Assembly (NCBI GenBank): GCA_937864935.1
Contig: CALMDN010000057.1
Location: 1-5,229, forward strand
Origin: an uncultured Bacteroidales bacterium
Lineage (GTDB): Bacteria; Bacteroidota; Bacteroidia; Bacteroidales; Lentimicrobiaceae
Length of the DNA stretch: 5,229 nucleotides
Direction of reading: 5' to 3'
Part shown: positions 1-5,229 of the stretch, piece after piece
Position numbering within the stretch: the stretch's first letter is position 1
How the letters are laid out: every line of letters starts with the position of its first letter
The notes under the pieces: model-generated
What the model was told of the DNA's origin: nothing
The model's database searches: none
Seen by the model: only the letters and a program-made list of their open reading frames with translations
Program-made: the position numbers and the translations under genes

Positions 1-333
1 ACCCAATGCAGTTATAACGACTCCTTCAATGTTCATAACATCGGGTTCGAGTACAACATTGATAACCGACTGACTGCCTATGGTTACTTCTGTCGTTTTC
101 ATTCCCACATATGAAAACTGGAGATTTTTTCCACGGCTGGGAACTTGAATAGTATACTTGCCATCCATGTTGGTTGTTAAACCCACATTGGTTCCCTTTA
201 CAACAACCGTTGCACCGGGTATTCCCTTTCCGTCTTCGGAACTTGTGACTGTTCCTGTAACAGTGGTTTGTGCAATAATAACCTGCACCCCTGCGAAGAG
301 GAGAAGTGCAAGCATTAATCCAAATTTTCTCAT
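1..333 (-). CDS. SusC/RagA-family TonB-dependent outer membrane receptor, N-terminal part (cut by window edge)
   Basis: This is the first 111 residues of a SusC-like receptor, the outer-membrane barrel that imports oligosaccharides, peptides or other large nutrients with TonB energy and usually a SusD lipoprotein partner. Residues 1-21 form a signal peptide (MRKF start, hydrophobic core, cleavage likely after IIA before Q22). Residues about 23-97 match the carboxypeptidase-regulatory-like beta-sandwich domain, with the typical VTGTV, GIPGATVVVKGT, TNMDGKYTI and FSYVGMKT motifs. Residues 103-111 (EGVVITALG) are the TonB-box/plug entry typical of the family. The barrel and any SusD gene lie outside the window. 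The ATG at 333 is the only in-frame ATG before a stop at 415-417, and no Shine-Dalgarno sequence precedes it. No STN domain is present, so classic sigma/anti-sigma (FecR) signalling is not expected, and no such genes are seen. The substrate cannot be told. Confidence 0.93.
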   Translation of the reverse strand, partial: MRKFGLMLALLLFAGVQVIIAQTTVTGTVTSSEDGKGIPGATVVVKGTNVGLTTNMDGKYTIQVPSRGKNLQFSYVGMKTTEVTIGSQSVINVVLEPDVMNIEGVVITALG

Positions 334-359
334 AATGTGTGTGTTTGATGAGTAATGTG

Positions 360-410
360 TTAAACAAAAATTGGTTGATTTATTTGATTGGTGGTTGAAA
401 TTGCTGTCAT
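360..410 (-). other. possible 16-codon upstream ORF in the receptor leader
   Basis: A short frame, MTAISTTNQINQPIFV, starts at 410 and stops at 360-362, 26 bases before the receptor ATG. A purine-rich AAGGAGGA (430-423) lies 13 bases upstream when measured from GGAGG, which is longer than the usual spacing. The receptor gene itself has no Shine-Dalgarno sequence, so this is the only good one in the leader. It could be a leader peptide coupling translation to the receptor, or chance. No homology is recognised. Confidence 0.2.
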
Positions 411-897
411 CTGTTCAAGTTGTCCTCCTTTGTTAGTGATGATTTAGTTGATGGTCAATATTGTAGAAGTTCTCAGGATTCTTTTGTCTGTTCTTGAATC
501 TCAGAATGCATTTGTTGATTCTGACGCCTTGGCCAACCGGTAGTATCGCCGGTTTCGTTCAGCAAATCATGAAACAAAAATCCTGATCTCTTTTTTACGC
601 GCAACCTTTTGTTAGTTAACTGACTGCAAACCAATCAGAAAATTTACTTTGTTGTTAATCCTGATTGCCGTTGGTCGATAAAGACCAGCAACCGTGTTTT
701 GTAAAAAAAGCAGGCTGTTATGCCTTGATTTTCTTTTTGAAAAATGGTGAAAAACCTGAATTGTTGATGTTGTGTGTTGGTCCCCTGTCTGAAAAATCAG
801 GGGTTGGAACAATCTCAGAAAAGAAGTAAAATGAGCCGGATGAAGAAGAAACCTGAAACCTGTTGTAATGAAGCGAATGAAATGTAAGCCTGAAAAT

Positions 898-920
898 GCA
901 TTGATCGTTAAGATCAATGC
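898..920. repeat. perfect 9-bp inverted repeat with 5-base loop
   Basis: GCATTGATC (898-906) and GATCAATGC (912-920) are perfect inverted copies around the loop GTTAA. As RNA from the minus strand it would form a stable stem about 100 bases after the predicted transcription start. It is not followed by a T-run on either strand, so it does not look like an intrinsic terminator. It may be a structural element of a leader RNA or a protein-binding palindrome. Confidence 0.55.
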
Positions 921-1024
921 TGTAAGAACTTCCTGCCTGTACCTTAAGGCTAAAAGGTTCCTGATGAGTCATTTGAGTTGATTTCAGGTGTCTGGTCAAA
1001 TTGATCAGGTGTTGTTGTATAGTG

Positions 1025-1057
1025 CTAAATTAGGGAATTATTTTAAAAAAAGTCAAT
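1025..1057 (-). promoter_or_regulatory. Bacteroidetes-type promoter candidate directed toward the receptor gene
   Basis: On the minus strand ATTG (1057-1054) is followed after 21 bases by TAATTTAG (1032-1025). The known Bacteroidetes primary-sigma consensus is TTTG, 19-21 bases, TAnnTTTG, so each box has one mismatch and the spacing fits. The start of transcription would be near 1018. It lies just after the terminator-like hairpin of the upstream gene, which is a natural place for a new transcription unit. If the transcript runs to the receptor, its leader would be nearly 690 bases. Confidence 0.4.
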
Positions 1058-1064
1058 GTTTGTT

Positions 1065-1088
1065 AAAAAAAAGTTAACTTTTGTTAAC
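1065..1088 (-). terminator. intrinsic-terminator-like hairpin after the membrane protein gene
   Basis: On the minus strand GTTAAC (1088-1083), loop AAAA, GTTAAC (1078-1073) forms a 6-bp stem followed at once by eight T (1072-1065). It begins 24 bases after the stop codon of the membrane protein gene. The stem is AT-rich (two G-C pairs), so it is a weak terminator, but its position and T-run fit. GTTAAC is itself a palindrome, so each arm could also be a protein-binding site. Confidence 0.45.
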
Positions 1089-1111
1089 AAAGGCATTGAA
1101 TTCAGGCGTTT

Positions 1112-1579
1112 TCAGCGCATAAATTTTCTGTTCACCGCATAGGCCAGGATGAAAGAGCCGGTTAACAGTATGTTTGACCAGGGGGCAATATAGCCTTTTA
1201 TGAGTAACGACGGCACAATCAGCATCATCAGCTGAGAAATCGAATAGATATGAAAGCCCTCTTTTCTGAGCGAAAACATAAAAATACTTCCGGTAAGAGA
1301 AACAATGTACAGCAAACCCATCACCAGAAAGAAAAAAGGCCCTGCCATTTTTACCAGGTTCAGCATCTCAGCACCGTTCTGAAAAGGCGAATTTTCAATG
1401 GCTGCCGGAATAATGTTGTAGGCTGCTGCGATAAAGAAGGATGAGAAAGCAGACAACCCGCTGCCTATGAATGTAAGGACACACAGCAGGGTTAGCCCGG
1501 GCGGACGTTTCCCGTTGTATGCTTCTGAAGGACCTGGGCCGGAAATGTTTTCTTCCATCGGATTTAACAGTTTGAGCAT
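1112..1579 (-). CDS. small integral membrane protein, about four transmembrane helices, function unknown
   Basis: A 155-residue protein that I do not recognise as any characterised family. The first 27 residues are polar and end in KRPPG. Four hydrophobic stretches follow at about 28-53, 78-104, 110-128 and 132-150, and the protein ends in basic RKFMR. The positive charges (KR at 24-25, the RKEG loop near 105-108, the C-terminus) place both ends in the cytoplasm. The loop at 55-77 then faces outward. The start at 1579 gives the longest frame, but an ATG at 1558 (MEENIS) is an equally good choice, since neither has a Shine-Dalgarno sequence. The gene begins 25 bases after the stop of the second ammonia-lyase, so the two are probably co-transcribed. 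A transport or accessory role for the lyase substrate or product is possible, but nothing in the sequence shows it. Similar small membrane proteins with an N-terminal RPP-GLTLLC-type start seem common in Bacteroidetes. Confidence 0.8.
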   Translation of the reverse strand: MLKLLNPMEENISGPGPSEAYNGKRPPGLTLLCVLTFIGSGLSAFSSFFIAAAYNIIPAAIENSPFQNGAEMLNLVKMAGPFFFLVMGLLYIVSLTGSIFMFSLRKEGFHIYSISQLMMLIVPSLLIKGYIAPWSNILLTGSFILAYAVNRKFMR

Positions 1580-1604
1580 TTTCGGTATAACCGGTTAAGC
1601 TGAT

Positions 1605-3128
1605 CTATTCGAGTGAACCGATCAGTTCTTCCACCTCTTCAAGTATTTCGCACGATTTAACCAGTTCTTTCATACGGTTATGGTCGGCATACAAAGGCCT
1701 GTCGATGTCAAGGAAATCAACATATTTCCTGATGATTTCCTTTGCTTTTGTAACCCCGGCACCAAACCGGTACTCCCTGAAGTCGAGGGCCTGCGCGGCA
1801 GCCATCATTTCAATTCCGAGGATTCCATAGGCATTGTCGAGTATCTGATTGTTTTTTAATGCAGTATTCATGCCCATTGAAACAAAATCTTCCTGGTCTG
1901 CAGCTGCCGGTATCGATTGGATAGAGGCCGGTACGCTCAGTATCCGTTGTTCAACGATCTGCATATCTGCAGTATACTGACTGAGCATGAGGCCCGAGAA
2001 CATTCCTGCCCCTTTGGTAAGAAAAGCGGGCAGACCAACACTGAGGGCAGGGTTGTTGAGACGGTTCATTCTTCGTTCACTCAGCACACTGACCATGGTG
2101 ATGACATACCCGGCCATATCCATGGGCACAGCCACAGGGGTTCCCTGAAAGTTCGCTCCTGACAGCTGAAGATTTTCTTCGGGAAAGAAGATGGGATTGT
2201 CGCCAACACCGTTGAGTTCGATTTCAACCTGCGACCTGGCATAGGCAAGTGCATCGTGGGCTGCCCCGATCACCTGCGGTGTTGAGCGCATGCTGTAGGC
2301 ATCCTGTACCTTGCATTTTACGGTTCCTTCGGCTAAGTCACCGCCTTCAACCAGCTTTCGGATGGCAGCCGCTGACCTGATGGCCCCTGAAAATCCGCGG
2401 GCTTCATGCAGTTTGGGCAGGTAGGGTTTCATGTTGGCCTTCAGGGCTTCGAGCGACATGGCGGTGGCAATTTCAGCCTGTTTCAGCCAGTTGTTGGCAT
2501 CGTACAGAAAGATGGCACTCATGGCAGTCAGCACGTTGCTGCCATTGATGGTGGCCAGGCCGTCGCGGGCCTGAAGCCCGGGGACTGCGATACCTGCCTT
2601 TTCCATGGCTTCGCGGCCTTCATATAGTTTCCCTTTGTAATATGCTTTTCCTTCACCCATCATCAGCAGGGCGATTTGTGACATCGGGGCAAGATCTCCG
2701 CTGGCACCCACCGAACCTTTCTGACACACATACGGCGTGACCCCTTTGTTGAGCATCTCGACAAGGGTCATGGTAATCTCCGGTCTGACGCCTGAATTTC
2801 CATGCGCATGAACATTGATTCTTCCGAGCATGGCCCCCCGCACATGTTCCAGGGGCATTGGATCACCGATTCCGGCAGCATGGTTGTAAATCAGGTATTT
2901 CTGAAAATCCTTCACCTGGTCATCGTTGAGTACGACTTCAGAAAACTCACCGATGCCGGTATTGACACCATACATGATTTCGCCGGCTTTTATCTTTTTC
3001 TCAAGCATCTCCCTGCAGACAACCATCCGCTGAATGGCTTCCGGATGCAGGTCAACTTCTTTTCCATGCCGTGCAACATCCACCACATCTTTAATGGTGA
3101 GTCCGCTGCCTTTGATAATCAGTGTCAT
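1605..3128 (-). CDS. second ammonia-lyase of the histidine/aromatic amino acid lyase family (HutH-like, divergent)
   Basis: A 507-residue, full-length MIO-dependent amino acid ammonia-lyase, a cytoplasmic enzyme expected to act as a homotetramer and remove ammonia from an amino acid to give an aryl-acrylate (urocanate if the substrate is histidine). The MIO triad is Ala142-Ser143-Gly144 in GSVGASGDLAP. Residues known to be catalytic in Pseudomonas HutH are in place: Tyr53, His83, Asn195, Gln275, Tyr278, Arg281, Phe327 and Glu413. The retained Glu in QED favours histidine-type over tyrosine/phenylalanine-type lyases, which carry NQD. Differences from canonical HutH include GVNTGIG for TGFG, NH for SH at 82-83, NFQGTP for NFHGEP and QEDF for QEDH. 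I recall this motif set from a large group in Firmicutes, Fusobacteria and Bacteroidetes that is annotated as histidine ammonia-lyase. The start is well supported by GGAGG four bases upstream and by family length. It lies behind a canonical hutH copy and directly ahead of a membrane protein gene. The exact substrate is not certain. Confidence 0.93.
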   Translation of the reverse strand: MTLIIKGSGLTIKDVVDVARHGKEVDLHPEAIQRMVVCREMLEKKIKAGEIMYGVNTGIGEFSEVVLNDDQVKDFQKYLIYNHAAGIGDPMPLEHVRGAMLGRINVHAHGNSGVRPEITMTLVEMLNKGVTPYVCQKGSVGASGDLAPMSQIALLMMGEGKAYYKGKLYEGREAMEKAGIAVPGLQARDGLATINGSNVLTAMSAIFLYDANNWLKQAEIATAMSLEALKANMKPYLPKLHEARGFSGAIRSAAAIRKLVEGGDLAEGTVKCKVQDAYSMRSTPQVIGAAHDALAYARSQVEIELNGVGDNPIFFPEENLQLSGANFQGTPVAVPMDMAGYVITMVSVLSERRMNRLNNPALSVGLPAFLTKGAGMFSGLMLSQYTADMQIVEQRILSVPASIQSIPAAADQEDFVSMGMNTALKNNQILDNAYGILGIEMMAAAQALDFREYRFGAGVTKAKEIIRKYVDFLDIDRPLYADHNRMKELVKSCEILEEVEELIGSLE

Positions 3129-3132
3129 AAAG

Positions 3133-3137
3133 CCTCC
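3133..3137 (-). promoter_or_regulatory. Shine-Dalgarno sequence of the second ammonia-lyase gene
   Basis: On the minus strand GGAGG (3137-3133) stands four bases before the ATG at 3128. It fixes this start. Strong Shine-Dalgarno sequences are uncommon in Bacteroidetes, and neither hutH nor the receptor gene in this window has one. Confidence 0.6.
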
Positions 3138-3165
3138 GTGAATTTGTTTGTTATATTAACTGTGT

Positions 3166-3196
3166 CAAAGGAATGGAAAAGGATGGAAATCACAAA
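3166..3196 (-). promoter_or_regulatory. Bacteroidetes-type promoter candidate for the second ammonia-lyase gene
   Basis: On the minus strand TTTG (3196-3193), 19 bases, then TTCCTTTG (3173-3166) matches the consensus TTTG, 19-21 bases, TAnnTTTG with a single mismatch (T for A). Transcription would start near 3159, giving a leader of about 30 bases that includes the GGAGG. This suggests the second lyase and membrane protein form their own transcription unit, separate from the upstream hutH. Confidence 0.5.
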
Positions 3197-3232
3197 AAAA
3201 TCCCGGATGATTTTCATGAAAAAAAACAATCC
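3194..3232 (-). terminator. possible terminator after hutH, overlapping the next promoter
   Basis: On the minus strand GGAT (3232-3229) pairs with ATCC (3208-3205), and TTTT pairs with AAAA inside it, with one mismatch, one G-T pair and an 8-base loop. GGGA and then seven T (3200-3194) follow. The stem is imperfect and AT-rich. The T-run shares bases with the TTTG box of the promoter candidate at 3166-3196, so the two signals are packed together. Confidence 0.3.
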
Positions 3233-3282
3233 TTTTTCAGGTTAACGTCTGATTCGCGGGCTGATGAGAAAATATTTGCTTG

Positions 3283-4782
3283 CTACTCAGGGAAGTCCAC
3301 TTTTACATTCCTGATAAAACCGATGGATTTCTGTATTTCGGTGTACATAATTCTGTCGTTTTTAATAAACGGGACGGCGCTTCTGTATTCCGATACAAAA
3401 GCATTCAGAAAGGGCGAGGTTTTTACAGCTTCTCGGAATTCCAGTGCCTGTGCGGAAGCAAACAGTTCTATGGCAATCAGTTTTTCAAGGTTATTGACTA
3501 CCCGCAGCGTTTTTGTTGCTGCATTGGCGCCCATGCTCACATGGTCTTCCTGCTCGTTGGAGGAGGTGATGGAATCGACGGATGAAGGGGTGGCCAGTTG
3601 TTTGTTCTGACTGACAATGCTGGCGGCCGTGTACTGTGGAATCATAAACCCGGAATTGAGTCCTGGATTTGCCACCAGAAACTCCGGAAGTCCGCGTTGT
3701 CCGGCAATCAGTCGGTATACCCTTCTCTCAGCGATGTTGCCGAGTTCAGCCAGGGCGATGGCCAGGAAATCTAGGGCAAAAGCGAGGGGTTCACCATGGA
3801 AATTGCCTCCCGACAGCACCAGGTCTTCATCGGGGAATACAGTAGGGTTATCGGTTACGGCATTGATTTCAGTTAAAACCACCGAGGATACATAACGGAT
3901 GGTGTCTTTTACAGCGCCGTGCACCTGGGGTATGCAACGGAAGGAGTAGGGATCCTGAACCTTTTTGCCTTCCTGACTGATCAGCTGGCTGCCGTGGAGT
4001 ATGTTGCGGATGTTGCGGGCGGTTTCTATCTGTCCGGCATGGGGTCTGATCTGATGCAACTGATCCAGGAAAGGGTCGATCCGGCCGTTGTATGCTTCCA
4101 GCGAAATGGCTCCGGTAATGTCGGCCAGCTGAGAGAGTTTACGGGCTTTGAGCAGAATATGCACGGCATGGGCACTCATGAACTGGGTGCCGTTGAGCAG
4201 GGCCAGTCCCTCTTTCGATTGCAATGCTACGGGTTCCCATCCGAACTGTTTCAGAATTTTTCTGGCTTCAGTTATCTTGCCGTTCACACTGACTTCTCCC
4301 ATGCCGATCAGGGGCAGGCTGAGGTGAGCCAATGGGGCCAGATCTCCGGATGCCCCAAGGGATCCCTGTTCATACACCACAGGAAGGATGTCATGGTTAA
4401 AGAGGTCGATCAACCTTTCAACGGTTTTGAGTTGTACCCCTGAATTCCCCGACGAGAGGGCATGGATTTTCAGCAACAGCATCAGCCTCACAATTTCATC
4501 GTTCACCTGGCTTCCTGTACCACAGGCATGCGACATCACCAGATTCTCCTGCAGGGTGCGCAGGTCTTTCGGAGAGATCTGAATATTGCACAAAGAGCCG
4601 AAACCTGTGGTAATTCCATAAATGGGTTCAGCATGGTTCTCAAGTTTGCTGTCGAGGTAATCGCGACAGTGCTGAATGCGTTCTCTTGCTTCAGTTGAAA
4701 GACTCAGCTTTATGTTGTTTTCAAGAATTTGTTCCAGGATGTCAAAACTGAGTGGTAAAGGACTTATTTCAAAGGTTTCCAT
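3283..4782 (-). CDS. hutH: histidine ammonia-lyase (canonical HutH)
   Basis: A 499-residue, full-length histidine ammonia-lyase (EC 4.3.1.3) that converts L-histidine to trans-urocanate and ammonia, the first step of histidine breakdown, in the cytoplasm as a homotetramer. The MIO cofactor triad is Ala144-Ser145-Gly146 in GSLGASGDLAP. Catalytic positions known from Pseudomonas HutH are present: Tyr55 in YGITTGFG, Ser84-His85 in LVMSHACGTG, Asn197 in LLNGTQ, Gln276, Tyr279 and Arg282 in QDPYSFR, Phe328 in GGNFHGEP, and Glu412 in QEDHVSMGANAATK. The SH and QEDH motifs are those of true histidine lyases rather than tyrosine or phenylalanine lyases. The start METFEIS fits family length, and no Shine-Dalgarno sequence precedes it. 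It lies 218 bases after hisS and 154 bases before a divergent paralogue. No urocanase, imidazolonepropionase or formimidoyl-glutamate gene is in the window, so the rest of the pathway must be encoded elsewhere or beyond the edges. Confidence 0.96.
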   Translation of the reverse strand: METFEISPLPLSFDILEQILENNIKLSLSTEARERIQHCRDYLDSKLENHAEPIYGITTGFGSLCNIQISPKDLRTLQENLVMSHACGTGSQVNDEIVRLMLLLKIHALSSGNSGVQLKTVERLIDLFNHDILPVVYEQGSLGASGDLAPLAHLSLPLIGMGEVSVNGKITEARKILKQFGWEPVALQSKEGLALLNGTQFMSAHAVHILLKARKLSQLADITGAISLEAYNGRIDPFLDQLHQIRPHAGQIETARNIRNILHGSQLISQEGKKVQDPYSFRCIPQVHGAVKDTIRYVSSVVLTEINAVTDNPTVFPDEDLVLSGGNFHGEPLAFALDFLAIALAELGNIAERRVYRLIAGQRGLPEFLVANPGLNSGFMIPQYTAASIVSQNKQLATPSSVDSITSSNEQEDHVSMGANAATKTLRVVNNLEKLIAIELFASAQALEFREAVKTSPFLNAFVSEYRSAVPFIKNDRIMYTEIQKSIGFIRNVKVDFPE

Positions 4783-5000
4783 GATTTTAATATTCTGATG
4801 ATGAGTGCAATGATGCTAAAAAGACCGGTAAAAGGGCGTGAGGGGGACTGAAATCCGTTTCAGCAGCAACGATATACCTCTGATAACTGCATCACCTGAC
4901 CAGGGTGGCAGAAATGCAGAAACAGCGGATGGCTGCCGTTAGTGCTTCGTGAGTCCGGCGCGGTTGATTTTTATCTTGAACCGCAAAATCCAGTCGGCTT
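4783..5000. other. hisS-hutH intergenic region with two stem-loops
   Basis: No gene is seen in these 218 bases. Beginning 16 bases after the hisS stop, GCGGTT (4960-4965) and AACCGC (4979-4984) form a 6-bp stem with a 13-base loop. It lacks a following T-run, so it is at best a weak terminator. A second perfect hairpin, CTGAAA (4848-4853) and TTTCAG (4858-4863) around TCCG, lies 66 bases before hutH. I found no good match to the Bacteroidetes promoter consensus, so hutH may have a variant promoter or be read through from hisS. Confidence 0.45.
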
Positions 5001-5229
5001 TCATCTTGATCCTATCAGTTGGATGACATCGTCGCAGGTACAGATGAGCTGTTCACCGGTGCGCATATTTTTAAGGATACAGTTGCCGTTGATGCGTTCA
5101 CTTTCACCGATGATCACCACGTAAGGTATCTGCCGGCTGCCGGCGTATGCAAATTGTTTTTTAAGCTTTCCATTTTCAGGATACATCTCGGTGTTGATGC
5201 CGTTTTTTCTGAGTCTGGCTGCCAGAGTG
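5001..5229 (-). CDS. hisS: histidyl-tRNA synthetase, C-terminal part (cut by window edge)
   Basis: The last 75 residues of a class II histidyl-tRNA synthetase, which charges tRNA-His with histidine. The visible part is the C-terminal anticodon-binding domain. It contains LRKNGINTEMYPENGKLKKQ, then FAYAGSRQIPYVVIIGE, then ILKNMRTGEQ near the end, in the order and spacing typical of this domain in HisRS. The catalytic domain and start lie beyond the window. The next gene on the same strand is histidine ammonia-lyase, so synthesis of His-tRNA and histidine degradation are encoded side by side. This may be coincidence, because the 218-base gap contains hairpins and does not look like a tight operon. 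Confidence 0.93.
   Translation of the reverse strand, partial: TLAARLRKNGINTEMYPENGKLKKQFAYAGSRQIPYVVIIGESERINGNCILKNMRTGEQLICTCDDVIQLIGSR

Larger units (their letters stand above)
334..1024. other. long intergenic/leader region in front of the receptor gene, no convincing gene
   Basis: About 690 bases separate the promoter candidate at 1025-1057 from the receptor start. Two overlapping minus-strand frames are open here (TTG 999 to 718, 93 codons, with an internal ATG at 972; and 917 to 612, 101 codons). Neither shows a recognisable domain. The first has mostly A or T at third positions, unlike the neighbouring genes, and a weak start. Visible structure includes a perfect 9-bp hairpin (898-920), a 6-bp hairpin with CCCCTG/CAGGGG arms (782-803), a 5-bp hairpin (672-687), a 6-bp AACCGG/CCGGTT hairpin (535-554) and a run of seven T on the minus strand (709-703). 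Most likely it is a regulatory leader or spacer. A small RNA or small protein gene cannot be excluded. Confidence 0.5.

Noticed and set aside
26..367. Minus-strand frame of 113 codons
   Set aside because: It is a shifted frame of the SusC-like receptor gene. The receptor frame shows a signal peptide and family motifs, while this one is rich in Cys, Arg and Asn without pattern.
535..554. AACCGG/CCGGTT hairpin as a terminator
   Set aside because: The stem is only 6 bp and no T-run follows on either strand.
612..917. Minus-strand frame of 101 codons in the leader region
   Set aside because: No recognisable domain, no start signal, overlaps another weak frame and runs through the seven-T tract at 703-709. 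Treated as noncoding.
1605..3128. Second lyase as a tyrosine or phenylalanine lyase or aminomutase
   Set aside because: Those enzymes typically have NQD where this protein has QED, and different residues at the His83 position. A non-histidine substrate remains open, but the motif evidence leans to the histidine type.
2802..3610. Plus-strand frames of 147 and 145 codons spanning the gap between the two lyases
   Set aside because: They overlap both lyase genes in antisense, contain no family motif, and have low-complexity lysine-rich stretches over the AT-rich gap.
3919..4443. Long plus-strand open frame of 174 codons inside hutH
   Set aside because: It is antisense to a clearly conserved enzyme, has no recognisable domain, and is explained by codon bias of the gene on the other strand. 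The same applies to the plus-strand frames at 1917-2162, 2406-2627, 3280-3585, 3617-3895, 4388-4582 and 4462-4698.
4960..4990. GGTTCAAG on the minus strand as a tRNA T-arm
   Set aside because: No acceptor, anticodon or D-arm can be built around it. It is part of the simple hairpin after hisS.

Overview
The window looks like a chromosomal segment of a Bacteroidetes bacterium, probably of the Bacteroidales/Marinilabiliales kind. The evidence is the N-terminus of a SusC/RagA-type TonB-dependent receptor, several gene starts without a Shine-Dalgarno sequence, promoter candidates of the Bacteroidetes form (TTTG, a gap of 19-21, then TAnnTTTG), moderate GC in genes and AT-rich gaps. All confident genes lie on the minus strand, so transcription runs from high to low coordinates.

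Read in that direction, the window holds: the last 75 residues of histidyl-tRNA synthetase (hisS, 5001-5229, cut by the edge); a 218-base gap with two stem-loops; a canonical histidine ammonia-lyase (hutH, 3283-4782); a 154-base gap with a terminator candidate, a good promoter candidate and a strong ribosome binding site; a second, divergent ammonia-lyase of the same superfamily (1605-3128); a small four-helix membrane protein only 25 bases behind it (1112-1579); a terminator-shaped hairpin and another promoter candidate (1025-1088); about 690 bases without a convincing gene but with hairpins and repeated words; and the first 111 residues of the SusC-like receptor (1-333, cut by the edge).

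The main point of interest is the tandem pair of ammonia-lyases. Both keep the Ala-Ser-Gly triad that forms the MIO cofactor and the known catalytic residues. The upstream copy has textbook HutH motifs (SH, QEDH). The downstream copy differs at substrate-pocket positions (NH, GIG, NFQGTP, QEDF) and is paired with a membrane protein. No hutU, hutI or formimidoyl-glutamate gene is present, so this is not a complete histidine utilisation operon within the window. The two copies may have different substrates or roles. That is inference.

I see no mobile element, CRISPR array, tRNA or rRNA. The least explained stretch is the long leader in front of the receptor gene. It could be an untranslated regulatory leader, a short RNA gene of about 310 bases, or a small protein gene. 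The sequence alone does not settle which.
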